From a bacterium (GTDB lineage Bacteria > Myxococcota_A > Bradymonadia > UBA7976 > UBA1532), in assembly GCA_030426085.1 (NCBI GenBank), contig JAUHYW010000040.1, forward strand, positions 21,281-85,280: a stretch of 64,000 bases of DNA. The letters run 5' to 3'. Both the position numbers and the translations under genes were made by a program. Numbering within the stretch: the stretch's first letter is position 1; the number at the start of each line of letters is the position of its first letter. Shown one piece after another: positions 37,900 to 46,225 of this stretch. The notes beneath the pieces are model-generated. The model was given only the letters and a program-made list of their open reading frames with translations, ran no database searches and was not told the origin of the DNA.

Positions 37900-39602
37900 G
37901 GGCGACCCTCGGCCATACGGGCCCGCCAGCCGGCGACGATCGGCGCCATCGCCTCGCTCTCGAGGTGTTCTCTGCCCTTGCGGGCTTCGAGCCGGCCGAT
38001 GAACTGCTCGGCGTTCGAGATGTTGAAGAAGTCGTGCGACACCGAGACCGAGTCATCGATCGCGCGGGTCTGGTGCCACCAGCCATCGGGCAGCACCAGC
38101 ACGTCCCCCGGCTCGAGCACGCAGGTGCGCACCGGCGAGGCGTTGGCGTACAGCGGGAAGCGGCGCAGGTCGGGCGCGGCCAGATCGACGGCGCCGTCGT
38201 AGAGCCAGGGGGCGTCGCTCGCCGGGTGCAGCCACCACCGCTTGCGGCCGACCACCTGGGCCGAGGCGACGTGCTGGCCCAGGCGATCGCTGTGCAGGCC
38301 GATGCCCGAGCCGGCGCGGCCGAGGAAGATCCAGGTCAGGGCGTTGCGATCCCGCGCGGGCAGATCAGCGGTCCAGTCGCGTTCGGGCCCGTCGAGGAAG
38401 GGCAGGGGCGTGATGTCGTCTTCGAAGAGGACGACGCAGTCATCGAGACACCACATGGCATACCGTGGTGGATCCGATGAGCCATCGAGGAAGCGGGCCA
38501 GCCGCTCCTTGCGGCTCTGGTCGTCCCGCTTCTCGAACGACTGCACGAACAAGCGCCCGAAGCGTTCGCGGAGGTGCTCGATGCTCCACGACGAGCGCGC
38601 GGGCCAGTGGTCGATCTGGCCTTCGAGGACGACCGGGCGCCGAGGCTCGAGGTACTGGCTCAGGAGCTGGTCGAAGTCGATGGGCCCCGCGATGCGCTCG
38701 ACCGGCTCGGTGGCGCGCGCCGGCAACGCCGCCTGCCAGCGGGGGTGCAGGTCGGCGCTCGCCGCGCGGAACTCGGCGACCTTGGGATCGCCCTCGCTCT
38801 GGTGTTCGAGCGCGTAGGCGTAGGCCGCGTAGTTGGTCTCGTTGACGATGTCATGAGTGATCGAGATCGAGTCTTCGACGATCTCGGTCTCGTGCCACCA
38901 ACCGACGGGCAGGAACAGGACCTCGCCCGGCTCGAGCACGAAGTCGAGGCACGCCGCATCGGCGAAGGCCGGGAAGTGCTCGACATCCGCATCGCGTCGA
39001 CGCCAGCTCGCCTGCCCGTCGGCCAGGAACGGCGACATCTCGGGCGGGCTGACCCACCACCGCTTGCGGCCGCAGATCTGGGCCGACCACAGGTGGGTGC
39101 CCATGCTGTCCTGGTGGTTGGCGATGCCCGTGCCCCGGTTGCCCACGAACACCACGTTGGTCTGCCCGTGCAGCCTCTGCGGGAGCTGAAGCAGCCAGTT
39201 GAAGTCGGCGTCGCCGAGCACCGTGCCGTCGAGCGTGTAGTCCCGGCGGAGCAGCGGCAGCGCCTCGGCCGGGTAGAAGCTCGAGTAGATCGCCTCGCCG
39301 CCCCGCATGCGCTCGACGAGCCGCCGGAAGCGGATCGGCTGGGCGCCGCCCTCGTCGCCGGTGGCGAAGGCGTTGGTGAACAGCCGCCCGAAGCGCTCGG
39401 CGAAGTCGTCCAGGGTCCACTTCGAGCGGGCGGGCCAGTCATCGATGAGACCCTGCACGATCACCGGCCGCCGGGCTCTCAGCGACTCGACGCGCAGGCG
39501 CGCGGCGGTCGCCTCGGACGCCGGCCAACGCTCGATGGCGGCGCCGTCGTACTGCGCTTCGAGGATCTGTGCGCCCTTGCTCGGCGTGGTGTTCATGCTC
39601 AC
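37896..39602 (-). CDS. Tandem double JmjC/cupin_8 oxygenase C
   Basis: 568 residues made of two JmjC domains in one chain. Domain 1 (about 1-285) has R-P-V-I-V-Q-G near 45 with His163, Asp165 (N-H-Q-D) and His237 (G-W-W-H). Domain 2 (about 300-560) has R-P-V-V-L-E-G near 322 with His437, Asp439 (L-H-S-D) and His510 (G-W-W-H). Both triads are complete, so both halves could be active. They share a G-R-K-R-W-W block after the HxD. The gene overlaps both neighbours by 4 bp. Confidence 0.88.
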   Translation of the reverse strand: MSMNTTPSKGAQILEAQYDGAAIERWPASEATAARLRVESLRARRPVIVQGLIDDWPARSKWTLDDFAERFGRLFTNAFATGDEGGAQPIRFRRLVERMRGGEAIYSSFYPAEALPLLRRDYTLDGTVLGDADFNWLLQLPQRLHGQTNVVFVGNRGTGIANHQDSMGTHLWSAQICGRKRWWVSPPEMSPFLADGQASWRRRDADVEHFPAFADAACLDFVLEPGEVLFLPVGWWHETEIVEDSISITHDIVNETNYAAYAYALEHQSEGDPKVAEFRAASADLHPRWQAALPARATEPVERIAGPIDFDQLLSQYLEPRRPVVLEGQIDHWPARSSWSIEHLRERFGRLFVQSFEKRDDQSRKERLARFLDGSSDPPRYAMWCLDDCVVLFEDDITPLPFLDGPERDWTADLPARDRNALTWIFLGRAGSGIGLHSDRLGQHVASAQVVGRKRWWLHPASDAPWLYDGAVDLAAPDLRRFPLYANASPVRTCVLEPGDVLVLPDGWWHQTRAIDDSVSVSHDFFNISNAEQFIGRLEARKGREHLESEAMAPIVAGWRARMAEGRP

Positions 39603-40564
39603 TCCCGACCGAAGATCATCTGCCGTGGCCGGGTGAACCGGATCAGGTCGTACAGCGCGTGCGCCCGCGCGTAGCGACCCACGCGGGGGATGACACCCCG
39701 GCCGCCGGCGTCCAGCAGCCGGGTCACTTCGGCGACGTGGTGTGGCTCGATGCGATGGTGGCCCGCTTCGAAGAGCCGGCGGATGACATCACGCAGCGTC
39801 TCGTCCCGCTCGTTGAACGCCCACGAGATCATGATGTTGCGCTCGAAGCTCGCGACCGTGTGCCACCAGTGCGTCGGCACGTAGAGCAGGTCGCCCGGCG
39901 CCAGCCGCGCCTCGTAGAAGGTGACCCGATCGAGCTCGGGGAAGCGCTCGCGGTCGGGTCGGCGCTGATCGAGGGCCGAGTAGTTGACGCTCGTGGGATC
40001 CAGCGGGCGGAGGCAGGGCGACTCCTCGGGCGCGCACAGGACGAGGTGCTTGCGCCCGGTGATCTGGGCGATCACGTTCTCGTACCAGTCGCTGTGCCAG
40101 GCGATGCGGTTGCCGCCCCGGGTCATGATCAGCCGCCGCCGATAGAACGGCCCGAACGCCTCGAACAGCGGGTGTGGGGCGATGTCGGGCAGCAGCTCGG
40201 GGCGCAGCCAGGGATCGACGTAGTAGTCGTATCGCCCCTCGGGCTCATCGAGGCGATCGAGGAAGGCGCCGAAGGTCATCGGGACCGGCAGAGCGTCGTC
40301 GAAGACCCGCCCTTCGAACTGGTCGGGCGACGTCTCGACATCGATCCGGCAGTGCCCGAGCCGCGCTCTCAGATAGTCGTTGGTCCACCGGGTGATGGCC
40401 GGCCAGTCGGCCACGGCGCCCCGCACGAGCAGCGGCCGGTTGGCCCTGACGTGGCGAGCGGCGAAGTCCTCCACCGTGATGGACTCGACGGCCTCGATCG
40501 GGTGGTGGATCAGCGGCCGGCTCGGGTCGAGGTGCGCAGCGCGCGAAGGTTCGGTGGACTGCAC
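39599..40564 (-). CDS. JmjC/cupin_8 Fe(II)/2-oxoglutarate oxygenase D
   Basis: 321 residues. R-P-L-L-V-R-G-A is near 43-50, the HxD site is W-H-S-D (His157, Asp159) and the distal His235 lies in T-H-W-W-H. Triad intact. It starts 12 bp after oxygenase E and overlaps oxygenase C by 4 bp. It is more diverged from A and B than those are from each other. Confidence 0.87.
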   Translation of the reverse strand: MQSTEPSRAAHLDPSRPLIHHPIEAVESITVEDFAARHVRANRPLLVRGAVADWPAITRWTNDYLRARLGHCRIDVETSPDQFEGRVFDDALPVPMTFGAFLDRLDEPEGRYDYYVDPWLRPELLPDIAPHPLFEAFGPFYRRRLIMTRGGNRIAWHSDWYENVIAQITGRKHLVLCAPEESPCLRPLDPTSVNYSALDQRRPDRERFPELDRVTFYEARLAPGDLLYVPTHWWHTVASFERNIMISWAFNERDETLRDVIRRLFEAGHHRIEPHHVAEVTRLLDAGGRGVIPRVGRYARAHALYDLIRFTRPRQMIFGRE

Positions 40565-40576
40565 CCGGTCGCTCCG

Positions 40577-41722
40577 TCAGGTGTCGCCCGCGGCGCTGTG
40601 ATCTCGGAAGATACCCAGCTTCGCGCGGAAGAAGTTCTGCATGAGGTACAGCACGGGGCGGCTGAGCCGATCCGCGTCGGCGAGCAGCGCAGCCCGGGCC
40701 CGCGGCTTGACCCGATCCAGCGCGTCGGCCGCAGCGGCGAGGTCGCCCCCACCGTCCAGGGCCACGGTGTACAACGTGACGAGGCGGGCGTACGTCTCGA
40801 ATGCGTCGACCCACCAGATCCCGCCCCGGGCGAGCGCGCTGCTCGTGTCGGCGGCGGTCTCCCGGGGGGCTGACACGAGCCCGTCGATATGGGCCTGCCG
40901 CGCGGCGTCGAGCGGGAAGACACCCGCCCGCAGCAGCTTGGCGAACGCCATCTGCTGGGCCCGTCGATCGAGGCGCACGTACGACAGCGCGATCGAGCGC
41001 CCCGCGGAGCGCACGCTGTGCCACCAGTAGCCGGGCACGTAGAGCATGTCGCCGGGCTCGAGCTCGACGTCGTAGCGGGTGACGTCGGCGAACCGCGGAT
41101 GGCGCTCGAGGTCGACCCGATCGGGGTCGGCGATCTCGGAGAAGTCGGGTTTGTAGACGTCGTCGTGGGGGTAGAGCCCGCCGAAGTCGGCGATGTCGAA
41201 GAGGGTGAAGATCTTCTTGCCCGCGACGAGCACGTAGACGTTGTCCTCGTCGTCGTAGTGCAGGGGAGCGAATTGATCGCCGCCGCCCATGAACATGCCG
41301 ACCCGCCGCTCGACGTCTTCGAGCAGGGCGAAGCCATCGAGCAGCGGTGAGGCCCCCAGGTCGGAGACGAGGACCCCGGGCATGCGGGCGTCGTTGATGT
41401 AGCGCCGCTGGTCGTCGGCGTAGTGATCGAGGAAGGCTGCCAGCCGGGTCGGGCCGATGGGGGACTGGTGGTCGAACCCGATGTCGTCCCGGGTCGAGGT
41501 CGTCTCGGCGATCGGGCGGTAGCCGGCCCGCTGACGCAGGTAGTCATCGCTGCGCCACCGCTCGACGGCCGGCCAGTGCCCCGCTCCACCTCGCAGGACG
41601 CACGGGCGGTTGCCCGAGAAGTACGCTCGGAAGAAGACCGGCGGGTCGATTCGATGCAGTTCGACGACCGAGCGCCGCCGCGTCACCTCGGACGCCACGG
41701 CGCTCGCGCTGGCAGGCTCCAT
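40577..41722 (-). CDS. JmjC/cupin_8 Fe(II)/2-oxoglutarate oxygenase E
   Basis: 381 residues. R-P-C-V-L-R-G-G is near 39-46, the HxD site is L-H-Y-D (His155, Asp157) and the distal His235 is in G-Y-W-W-H. It is longer than its relatives by a C-terminal helical extension (about 270-375). It is the first oxygenase after the candidate precursor gene, 25 bp downstream of its stop, in the position usual for a dedicated modification enzyme. Confidence 0.88.
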   Translation of the reverse strand: MEPASASAVASEVTRRRSVVELHRIDPPVFFRAYFSGNRPCVLRGGAGHWPAVERWRSDDYLRQRAGYRPIAETTSTRDDIGFDHQSPIGPTRLAAFLDHYADDQRRYINDARMPGVLVSDLGASPLLDGFALLEDVERRVGMFMGGGDQFAPLHYDDEDNVYVLVAGKKIFTLFDIADFGGLYPHDDVYKPDFSEIADPDRVDLERHPRFADVTRYDVELEPGDMLYVPGYWWHSVRSAGRSIALSYVRLDRRAQQMAFAKLLRAGVFPLDAARQAHIDGLVSAPRETAADTSSALARGGIWWVDAFETYARLVTLYTVALDGGGDLAAAADALDRVKPRARAALLADADRLSRPVLYLMQNFFRAKLGIFRDHSAAGDT

Positions 41723-41747
41723 GGGCGAAGACTCTCGGCGCTCGGGT

Positions 41748-42113
41748 TCAGCTACGGCGGCGGCGGCGGGTGTACGCGGCAGCGCCCATGCCCTCGAGAT
41801 CGGCTTCGGGCACGAAGGTGGGCAGCTCGATCTCCTGCTTGTGCCCGTACTTGAGCTCGACGTAGTTGGGGTTGCTCTTGAGCATGGGCACGGCGACGTA
41901 GGTCACGCCGTTGATGGACAGCTCGCTGCGGTAGATGCTGTCGCCCGCCGGGCCCTCTTCGGGGCCGGCGACCTCCGCCTCGGCGCTCGAGACCGCGTCG
42001 CTGTCGAGCTCGTTGTCGAGGTACTCGGGGTACTGCAAGAGGAAGTCGACCGAGACGTAGAGGACGCCGTCGATCTCGATCTCACTGCCGAAAGGCTTCG
42101 CGTTCGGGCTCAT
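41748..42113 (-). CDS. Candidate RiPP-like precursor / oxygenase substrate protein
   Basis: 121 residues starting M-S-P-N-A-K-P-F-G-S at 42113, with AGGAG 8 nt upstream. No family recognised. It holds a duplicated motif: SEIEIDGVLYVSVDFL (from residue 10) and SELSINGVTYVAVPML (from residue 63), 53 residues apart. Over the 23 aligned positions 11 are identical, including a shared P-x-Y. An acidic Ala/Glu/Pro spacer separates the copies. The C-terminus is A-A-A-Y-T followed by five Arg and Ser. It is the first gene of the oxygenase/exporter operon, has no signal peptide or transmembrane segment, and is the only short gene there, so it is the natural substrate candidate. Alternatively it could be an accessory or scaffold subunit. 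Confidence 0.7.
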   Translation of the reverse strand: MSPNAKPFGSEIEIDGVLYVSVDFLLQYPEYLDNELDSDAVSSAEAEVAGPEEGPAGDSIYRSELSINGVTYVAVPMLKSNPNYVELKYGHKQEIELPTFVPEADLEGMGAAAYTRRRRRS

Positions 42114-42174
42114 CGTCGCTGCTCCTGGACCGTTTTGCGCGTCGCGCCGCGCCGTCGCCGAACACCGTGCTCGG

Positions 42175-42233
42175 CACATTCGAATGCGTAGCAGATCGCC
42201 CCACACCCGGCAACGGGCAATTGTCACATTCGA
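42175..42233. promoter_or_regulatory. CACATTCGA direct repeats in divergent oxygenase/protease promoter region
   Basis: CACATTCGA occurs at 42175-42183 and 42225-42233, exactly 50 bp apart, in the 181-bp region between the precursor and protease genes. The first copy extends into the palindrome CATTCGAATG. A weak minus-strand pair TTGCCG (42208-42213) and TACGCA (42185-42190), spaced 17 bp, lies between them. These may be operator sites for a shared regulator of both transcripts. Confidence 0.4.
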
Positions 42234-42294
42234 GAAACGCGTGGGCGCGGGTCGTGTGGCATGATGCCAGCCCGACCCGGCCCCCGGAGTCGAG

Positions 42295-43659
42295 ATGCGC
42301 CCGATGCCCCCGCTGTCCCCCATGCCCGAAGCGATGCCCGAGCTGTACGCCCGGCTCGTCGACGCGCGCGCCGAGTGTGCTCCGACCGCCTTCGCACGCA
42401 GCGTGCTCGCGGTCCTGAACGCTGTGATCGCCCACGACTTCGCCGTGCCCGAGGCGTTCTTCGGCGCCCGCCTCGCCCGGCCGACGGCGTCCGGAGACAC
42501 CCTGTACGACGTGCTCGCCGGCTGGGGATACCCCGACTTCACCCGCTGGGTCGAGGCGTCCCGCCGCACGACGCTGGCCCACATCGGCCCCCCGGATGCC
42601 CCCCGGATCTGGCGCCTGCCGGTGTATGTGCACTTCGTCCGCGAGGCCGCCGGGCAGTGCTTCGTCGGGCCGAAGGCCGATGACGACCTGCTCGACGACC
42701 TCGACCGCTTCGACGCCGGGGCCGCGCGGCTGTGGCGGGCCGATCGTGACACCTTCGCCCGCCGGTGCAGCCGGTCGTTCGTCGAGTGGCGCTTGCGGCG
42801 CAACCTCGACCGGGCCAACCACGACTTCGGCGAGAGCGGCGCCCAGGAGGCTGTCGAGCTGCTGCGGCGCGACTTCCTGCCCTACAATGACTGGTATGAG
42901 ACCTGTATCGAGCGGGTCGGCAGCCCGGGGCTGCGCTTCGAGGTCGTCGGGTCGCGAGACATCGTCGTGCCCGACCCGCTCAGCGAGCGTGACTTCGGCT
43001 GGTTCGAGGGGCTGACGCTGCCCACGGATGCCATCAACCTCTTGGTCACCGCGCCGGGGCGGAGTCAGGACGACTTCGCCGCGCTGCCGCAGTGTGCCTT
43101 CGCCGGGCCGACCTGGCGCCCCGAACTCCAGCGGCGGGCCCGGGGGCTGGCGGTGGTGTGCGCGGCGCACCTGGGGCATGTGCGCCGCCCCGGGCGGGGC
43201 TTCGGCCAGGAGTCGGGGGTCACCCTGGTGCACGAGCTGGGGCACCTCTTCCAACTGCATCACCTGGGGCACGCCGCGCTGCACGACATCGCCGAGGGGC
43301 GGGACGACTTCGATCACCCCCACATCGGCGTCGAGTCGGATACGCTGTGGCGGCGCCCGCGGCTGCAAGTCGCGACCCGGCGCCCCGAGCGCGCGCTGTT
43401 CGTGCGCCACCTGCACAGCCGCTCGATGTTCTTCAACATCATGACCACGCTGCCCCAATGCGACGACCCGTTCCTCTTCACCCGGGGGCAGGCGGCCCGA
43501 GCGCGGCTCTTCTGCGCGCTACACTACGGCGACATCCGGACGCCGGCCGGACGCTGGGAGGCGGCGCCGCGGTGGGTCGCCCGGCGCACGACCGATCACA
43601 GCCGGCTGCTCACCGCGCGCTTCGACGCCCCGCTCAACCCGAGCGGCAGCGGAGGGTGA
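42295..43659 (+). CDS. Metzincin-like (M43/pappalysin-type) metalloprotease
   Basis: 454 residues. The start has GGAG 7 nt upstream. The zinc motif HELGHLFQLHH lies at residues 313-323, matching HExxHxxGxxH with Gln in place of the usual Gly and the third His at 323. Downstream N-I-M (381-383), then a short Cys/Asp-rich stretch and F-T-R-G-Q-A-A-R-A-R resemble the Met-turn and following helix of the M43 family. There is no signal peptide, so it acts in the cytoplasm unless exported otherwise. It is divergently transcribed from the precursor/oxygenase/exporter operon over 181 bp, which suggests a role in trimming the modified peptide; that is inference. The N-terminal half is unrecognised. Confidence 0.7.
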   Translation: MRPMPPLSPMPEAMPELYARLVDARAECAPTAFARSVLAVLNAVIAHDFAVPEAFFGARLARPTASGDTLYDVLAGWGYPDFTRWVEASRRTTLAHIGPPDAPRIWRLPVYVHFVREAAGQCFVGPKADDDLLDDLDRFDAGAARLWRADRDTFARRCSRSFVEWRLRRNLDRANHDFGESGAQEAVELLRRDFLPYNDWYETCIERVGSPGLRFEVVGSRDIVVPDPLSERDFGWFEGLTLPTDAINLLVTAPGRSQDDFAALPQCAFAGPTWRPELQRRARGLAVVCAAHLGHVRRPGRGFGQESGVTLVHELGHLFQLHHLGHAALHDIAEGRDDFDHPHIGVESDTLWRRPRLQVATRRPERALFVRHLHSRSMFFNIMTTLPQCDDPFLFTRGQAARARLFCALHYGDIRTPAGRWEAAPRWVARRTTDHSRLLTARFDAPLNPSGSGG

Positions 43660-43671
43660 GCCGGCGCGTGC

Positions 43672-45420
43672 TCACTGCGCCCGGGGGAACCGCAAACCGC
43701 ACTGTCGCAGGCGGCCGTTGCACGCGCCGGTGGTGACCGCGTCCCGGCTGCACTGCCAGACCGTGTCGGACTGCTCGATGCAACTGTCGACCACGCACGC
43801 CCCGCCGCCGCAGGGGCTCGTGCCGCCGATGCAGGCCACCAGCCGGGCGACCTCGCCGGCGCAACCCTGGTCGAACGCGCACTCGATCCACTCATTGGCC
43901 CCGCAGATGAGGCAGTCGATGCCGCCCGCGTTGAGGCATTGGAAGACACACGTCGCGTCGTCCGCCGAGCAGCCGAGCATGCAGTCCCGGGCGCCCTCGC
44001 AGGCGTCGTAGGGCGCCTCGAGCGGGCGGCGGATGTAGCCGAAGAGCAAGCACATCTCATCGAAGGTGCCATCGCCCCAGCCCACGTCGTCCGGTGCTCG
44101 TCCGGTGGGCTGGCCGGCGGCGGAGTTGTCGTAGGTGCAGCGCAGGCGCAGCGTATCGCCGGCCCCGATCGAAGGGGCCTCGCCCTCGGGGAAGAAGTAG
44201 CCCGCCTGCCATTGGAAGTCCCAGTCGGGGATGTCGACCACGCACTCTTCGGAGCCATCGGCCCGCACCAGATCGGCCCGGATGCGCTGCCCGAGCAGGT
44301 GCATGTGCGGCGCGACCGCCACCAGCTCCCCGGCGCCGGTCGGCTGGAAGTCCTGGCCCCCGGTGTGCGCGCCCTCACCGGCGGGGATGTCGAGCCACAG
44401 GTCGGCGAAGCCCACCACGTCGATGCGGGCCTCGGGCTGCTCGCCCTCGGGCAGCGTCCACAGCTCGAGCCGCGACCGGTCGGGGCGGGGGTCGCCGAGG
44501 CCGTTGGCCATGTTGTAGTGCATCTGCATCACGAGGCGCGCGCCGGCCGGGACGAGCAGCGCGCCGCCGTCGGGCAGCGGCTCGTCGGAGGCGCCGGGGG
44601 CCCACAGCGCAAAGACGCTCGCCGGGTAGACCACCGGATCGCCGAAGCAGCGGTAGCCGGGGATGTCGGTCTGGTCGTCGCGGCGATCGACCGCGTCGGA
44701 GCCGGTGGGCGGGATCAGGAAGACGACGATGTGATGCACGAGGTCGGCGCGATCGGGGATCGCCCGGGTGCGGGTGACCCAGGTGTCGCGCTCGAAGGTG
44801 TGTGACACCGGCAGGCAGCGATAGTCATCGGGCACGGTGCTGTCGGGCAGGTAGCCTTCGGCGGGCTGCACGATGAGGTCGGGTGGGGTGTCGTCGATCG
44901 GATCGGCGGGCGCGGGCGGCTGCACGTACGCCGCCGGATCGCCGGCAGGGAACCCGGCCTCGGCCCAGATGCGCACCGCCTCCCGCTCGGCGTCGGGCAC
45001 GAGCCGGGCGTGGCGCAGCGGTCGGCAGGCGGGGTCGGGGGGCCAGGGCGGCATGCGACCGGTCTCGAGGGCGATCGCCGCCGGGCGGACCCAGGGCGGC
45101 GGGCCGTCGGTCCAGTCGGCGTCCCGGTGGCGCAGATCGAAGGGCGCGACGCCCCCTGCCTGGTGGCACTCGACGCAGCGCTGCTCGAAGATCGCGCGCA
45201 CCGCGCCGTGCCAGGTGGGGCCGTCGTAGGGCGGGGCGGCGTCGCCCGGCTCGGGGGCCGCGTCGATGGGTGGGGGTGAGCCGTCGGCCGGGGTCGCGTC
45301 GGACGCGGGCCCGACCGCATCGGGGGCCGCGCCGTCCGGGCGGGGATCGGCGTCGTCGTCGGCGTCACACCCGCCCAGCGTCAGGGCCAGCGCGACGAGC
45401 CAGAGCGCCACTCGTCTCAT
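43672..45420 (-). CDS. Lipoprotein with CxxCH heme motif and copper type II monooxygenase domain
   Basis: 582 residues with a lipoprotein signal (L-G-G-C, Cys18) and an Asp/Ala/Pro-rich linker. C-V-E-C-H at 82-86 is a cytochrome c heme-binding motif. The rest resembles peptidylglycine alpha-hydroxylating monooxygenase: H-H (229-230) and Q-M-H-Y (His301) for one copper, H-M-H (372, 374) and D-E-M-C-L (Met456) for the other. All copper ligands of the PHM pattern are present. The C-terminal about 110 residues are Cys-rich. It is probably an envelope oxidoreductase. It is convergent with the protease gene, 12 bp apart. Confidence 0.82.
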   Translation of the reverse strand: MRRVALWLVALALTLGGCDADDDADPRPDGAAPDAVGPASDATPADGSPPPIDAAPEPGDAAPPYDGPTWHGAVRAIFEQRCVECHQAGGVAPFDLRHRDADWTDGPPPWVRPAAIALETGRMPPWPPDPACRPLRHARLVPDAEREAVRIWAEAGFPAGDPAAYVQPPAPADPIDDTPPDLIVQPAEGYLPDSTVPDDYRCLPVSHTFERDTWVTRTRAIPDRADLVHHIVVFLIPPTGSDAVDRRDDQTDIPGYRCFGDPVVYPASVFALWAPGASDEPLPDGGALLVPAGARLVMQMHYNMANGLGDPRPDRSRLELWTLPEGEQPEARIDVVGFADLWLDIPAGEGAHTGGQDFQPTGAGELVAVAPHMHLLGQRIRADLVRADGSEECVVDIPDWDFQWQAGYFFPEGEAPSIGAGDTLRLRCTYDNSAAGQPTGRAPDDVGWGDGTFDEMCLLFGYIRRPLEAPYDACEGARDCMLGCSADDATCVFQCLNAGGIDCLICGANEWIECAFDQGCAGEVARLVACIGGTSPCGGGACVVDSCIEQSDTVWQCSRDAVTTGACNGRLRQCGLRFPRAQ

Positions 45421-45501
45421 CGATGCCTCCAGTCGAGCGGGGCGGGCCGCGAAGGGACGAAGCGACGAGCGGGCGCCCGGCGGCCGGCGGGCGCCGAGGG
45501 A

Positions 45502-46089
45502 TCAGGCGTCCTTGGGCGGCGCCTCGGCCCCCGCGTCGTCTTCGGCCGCTTCGGCGGCGGCCGGGGGATCGGTCGGCCCCGTCTCGGTGCGGCGGATGAA
45601 GGCCTTGCCGGCCTCGACCTGCTGCTGGAAGTAATCCCGGAAGGCCTCGGGGTCGAAGTCGAAGAGCGTGCCGCCCGAGCCGAAGTGGGCGGTGAAGACC
45701 CGCCCGATGGCATAGGTCAGCCCGCCGGCGACCACCGGGCCCGAGGCGACGGCCAGCGGGATCCCGATGATCGGCACGCCCTTGACGAGCGACGCCAGGC
45801 CCAGGGTGGCGGTCGGCGCCGCGGCCCCGGCGAGCAGCGCGGTGATCGCCGACTTGCCGAGGTCGGCCTTGAACTCGACGCCGTAGTAGCGCGCGAGGCT
45901 GTGCAGCATCTTGAGCGAGAAGCCGGTGGTGGTGGCGAAGTCCACCAGCGGGATCGGGACCAGCCCGAAGCCGGCGGACCACAGCGTCCACTTGCGCACG
46001 ATGCGGTCGGCCCCGGTGGTCGAGGGCAGGGGGGCGGGGCCCGCGTCGGGCGAACCGGTCGGGTCGGCGGATGCAGCGGCGGCGGCCAT
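45502..46089 (-). CDS. DUF697-like membrane-associated protein
   Basis: 195 residues starting at 46089 with GGAG upstream. The core (about 25-140) is hydrophobic with I-P-L-V-D-F-A-T-T-T-G-F-S-L-K-M-L near 48 and glycine-rich helices, the pattern of the DUF697 (YcjF-like) family often linked to small GTPases. The C-terminal about 40 residues are Ala/Asp/Pro-rich. No GTPase is adjacent. It lies 81 bp upstream of the copper monooxygenase gene. Confidence 0.6.
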   Translation of the reverse strand: MAAAAASADPTGSPDAGPAPLPSTTGADRIVRKWTLWSAGFGLVPIPLVDFATTTGFSLKMLHSLARYYGVEFKADLGKSAITALLAGAAAPTATLGLASLVKGVPIIGIPLAVASGPVVAGGLTYAIGRVFTAHFGSGGTLFDFDPEAFRDYFQQQVEAGKAFIRRTETGPTDPPAAAEAAEDDAGAEAPPKDA

Positions 46090-46225
46090 GAGCGTCTCCA
46101 GTGTGACGGGGTCGAGGGCTCGAAGCGAGCGAGGCGAGAGTAGCCCGAGTCCCTTGGTCGGTCAACGATCCCCGGCCCGCCGGGGCGGACGTTCGCGCGC
46201 GCCACCGCGGTGGGCCGCCGCGGTC

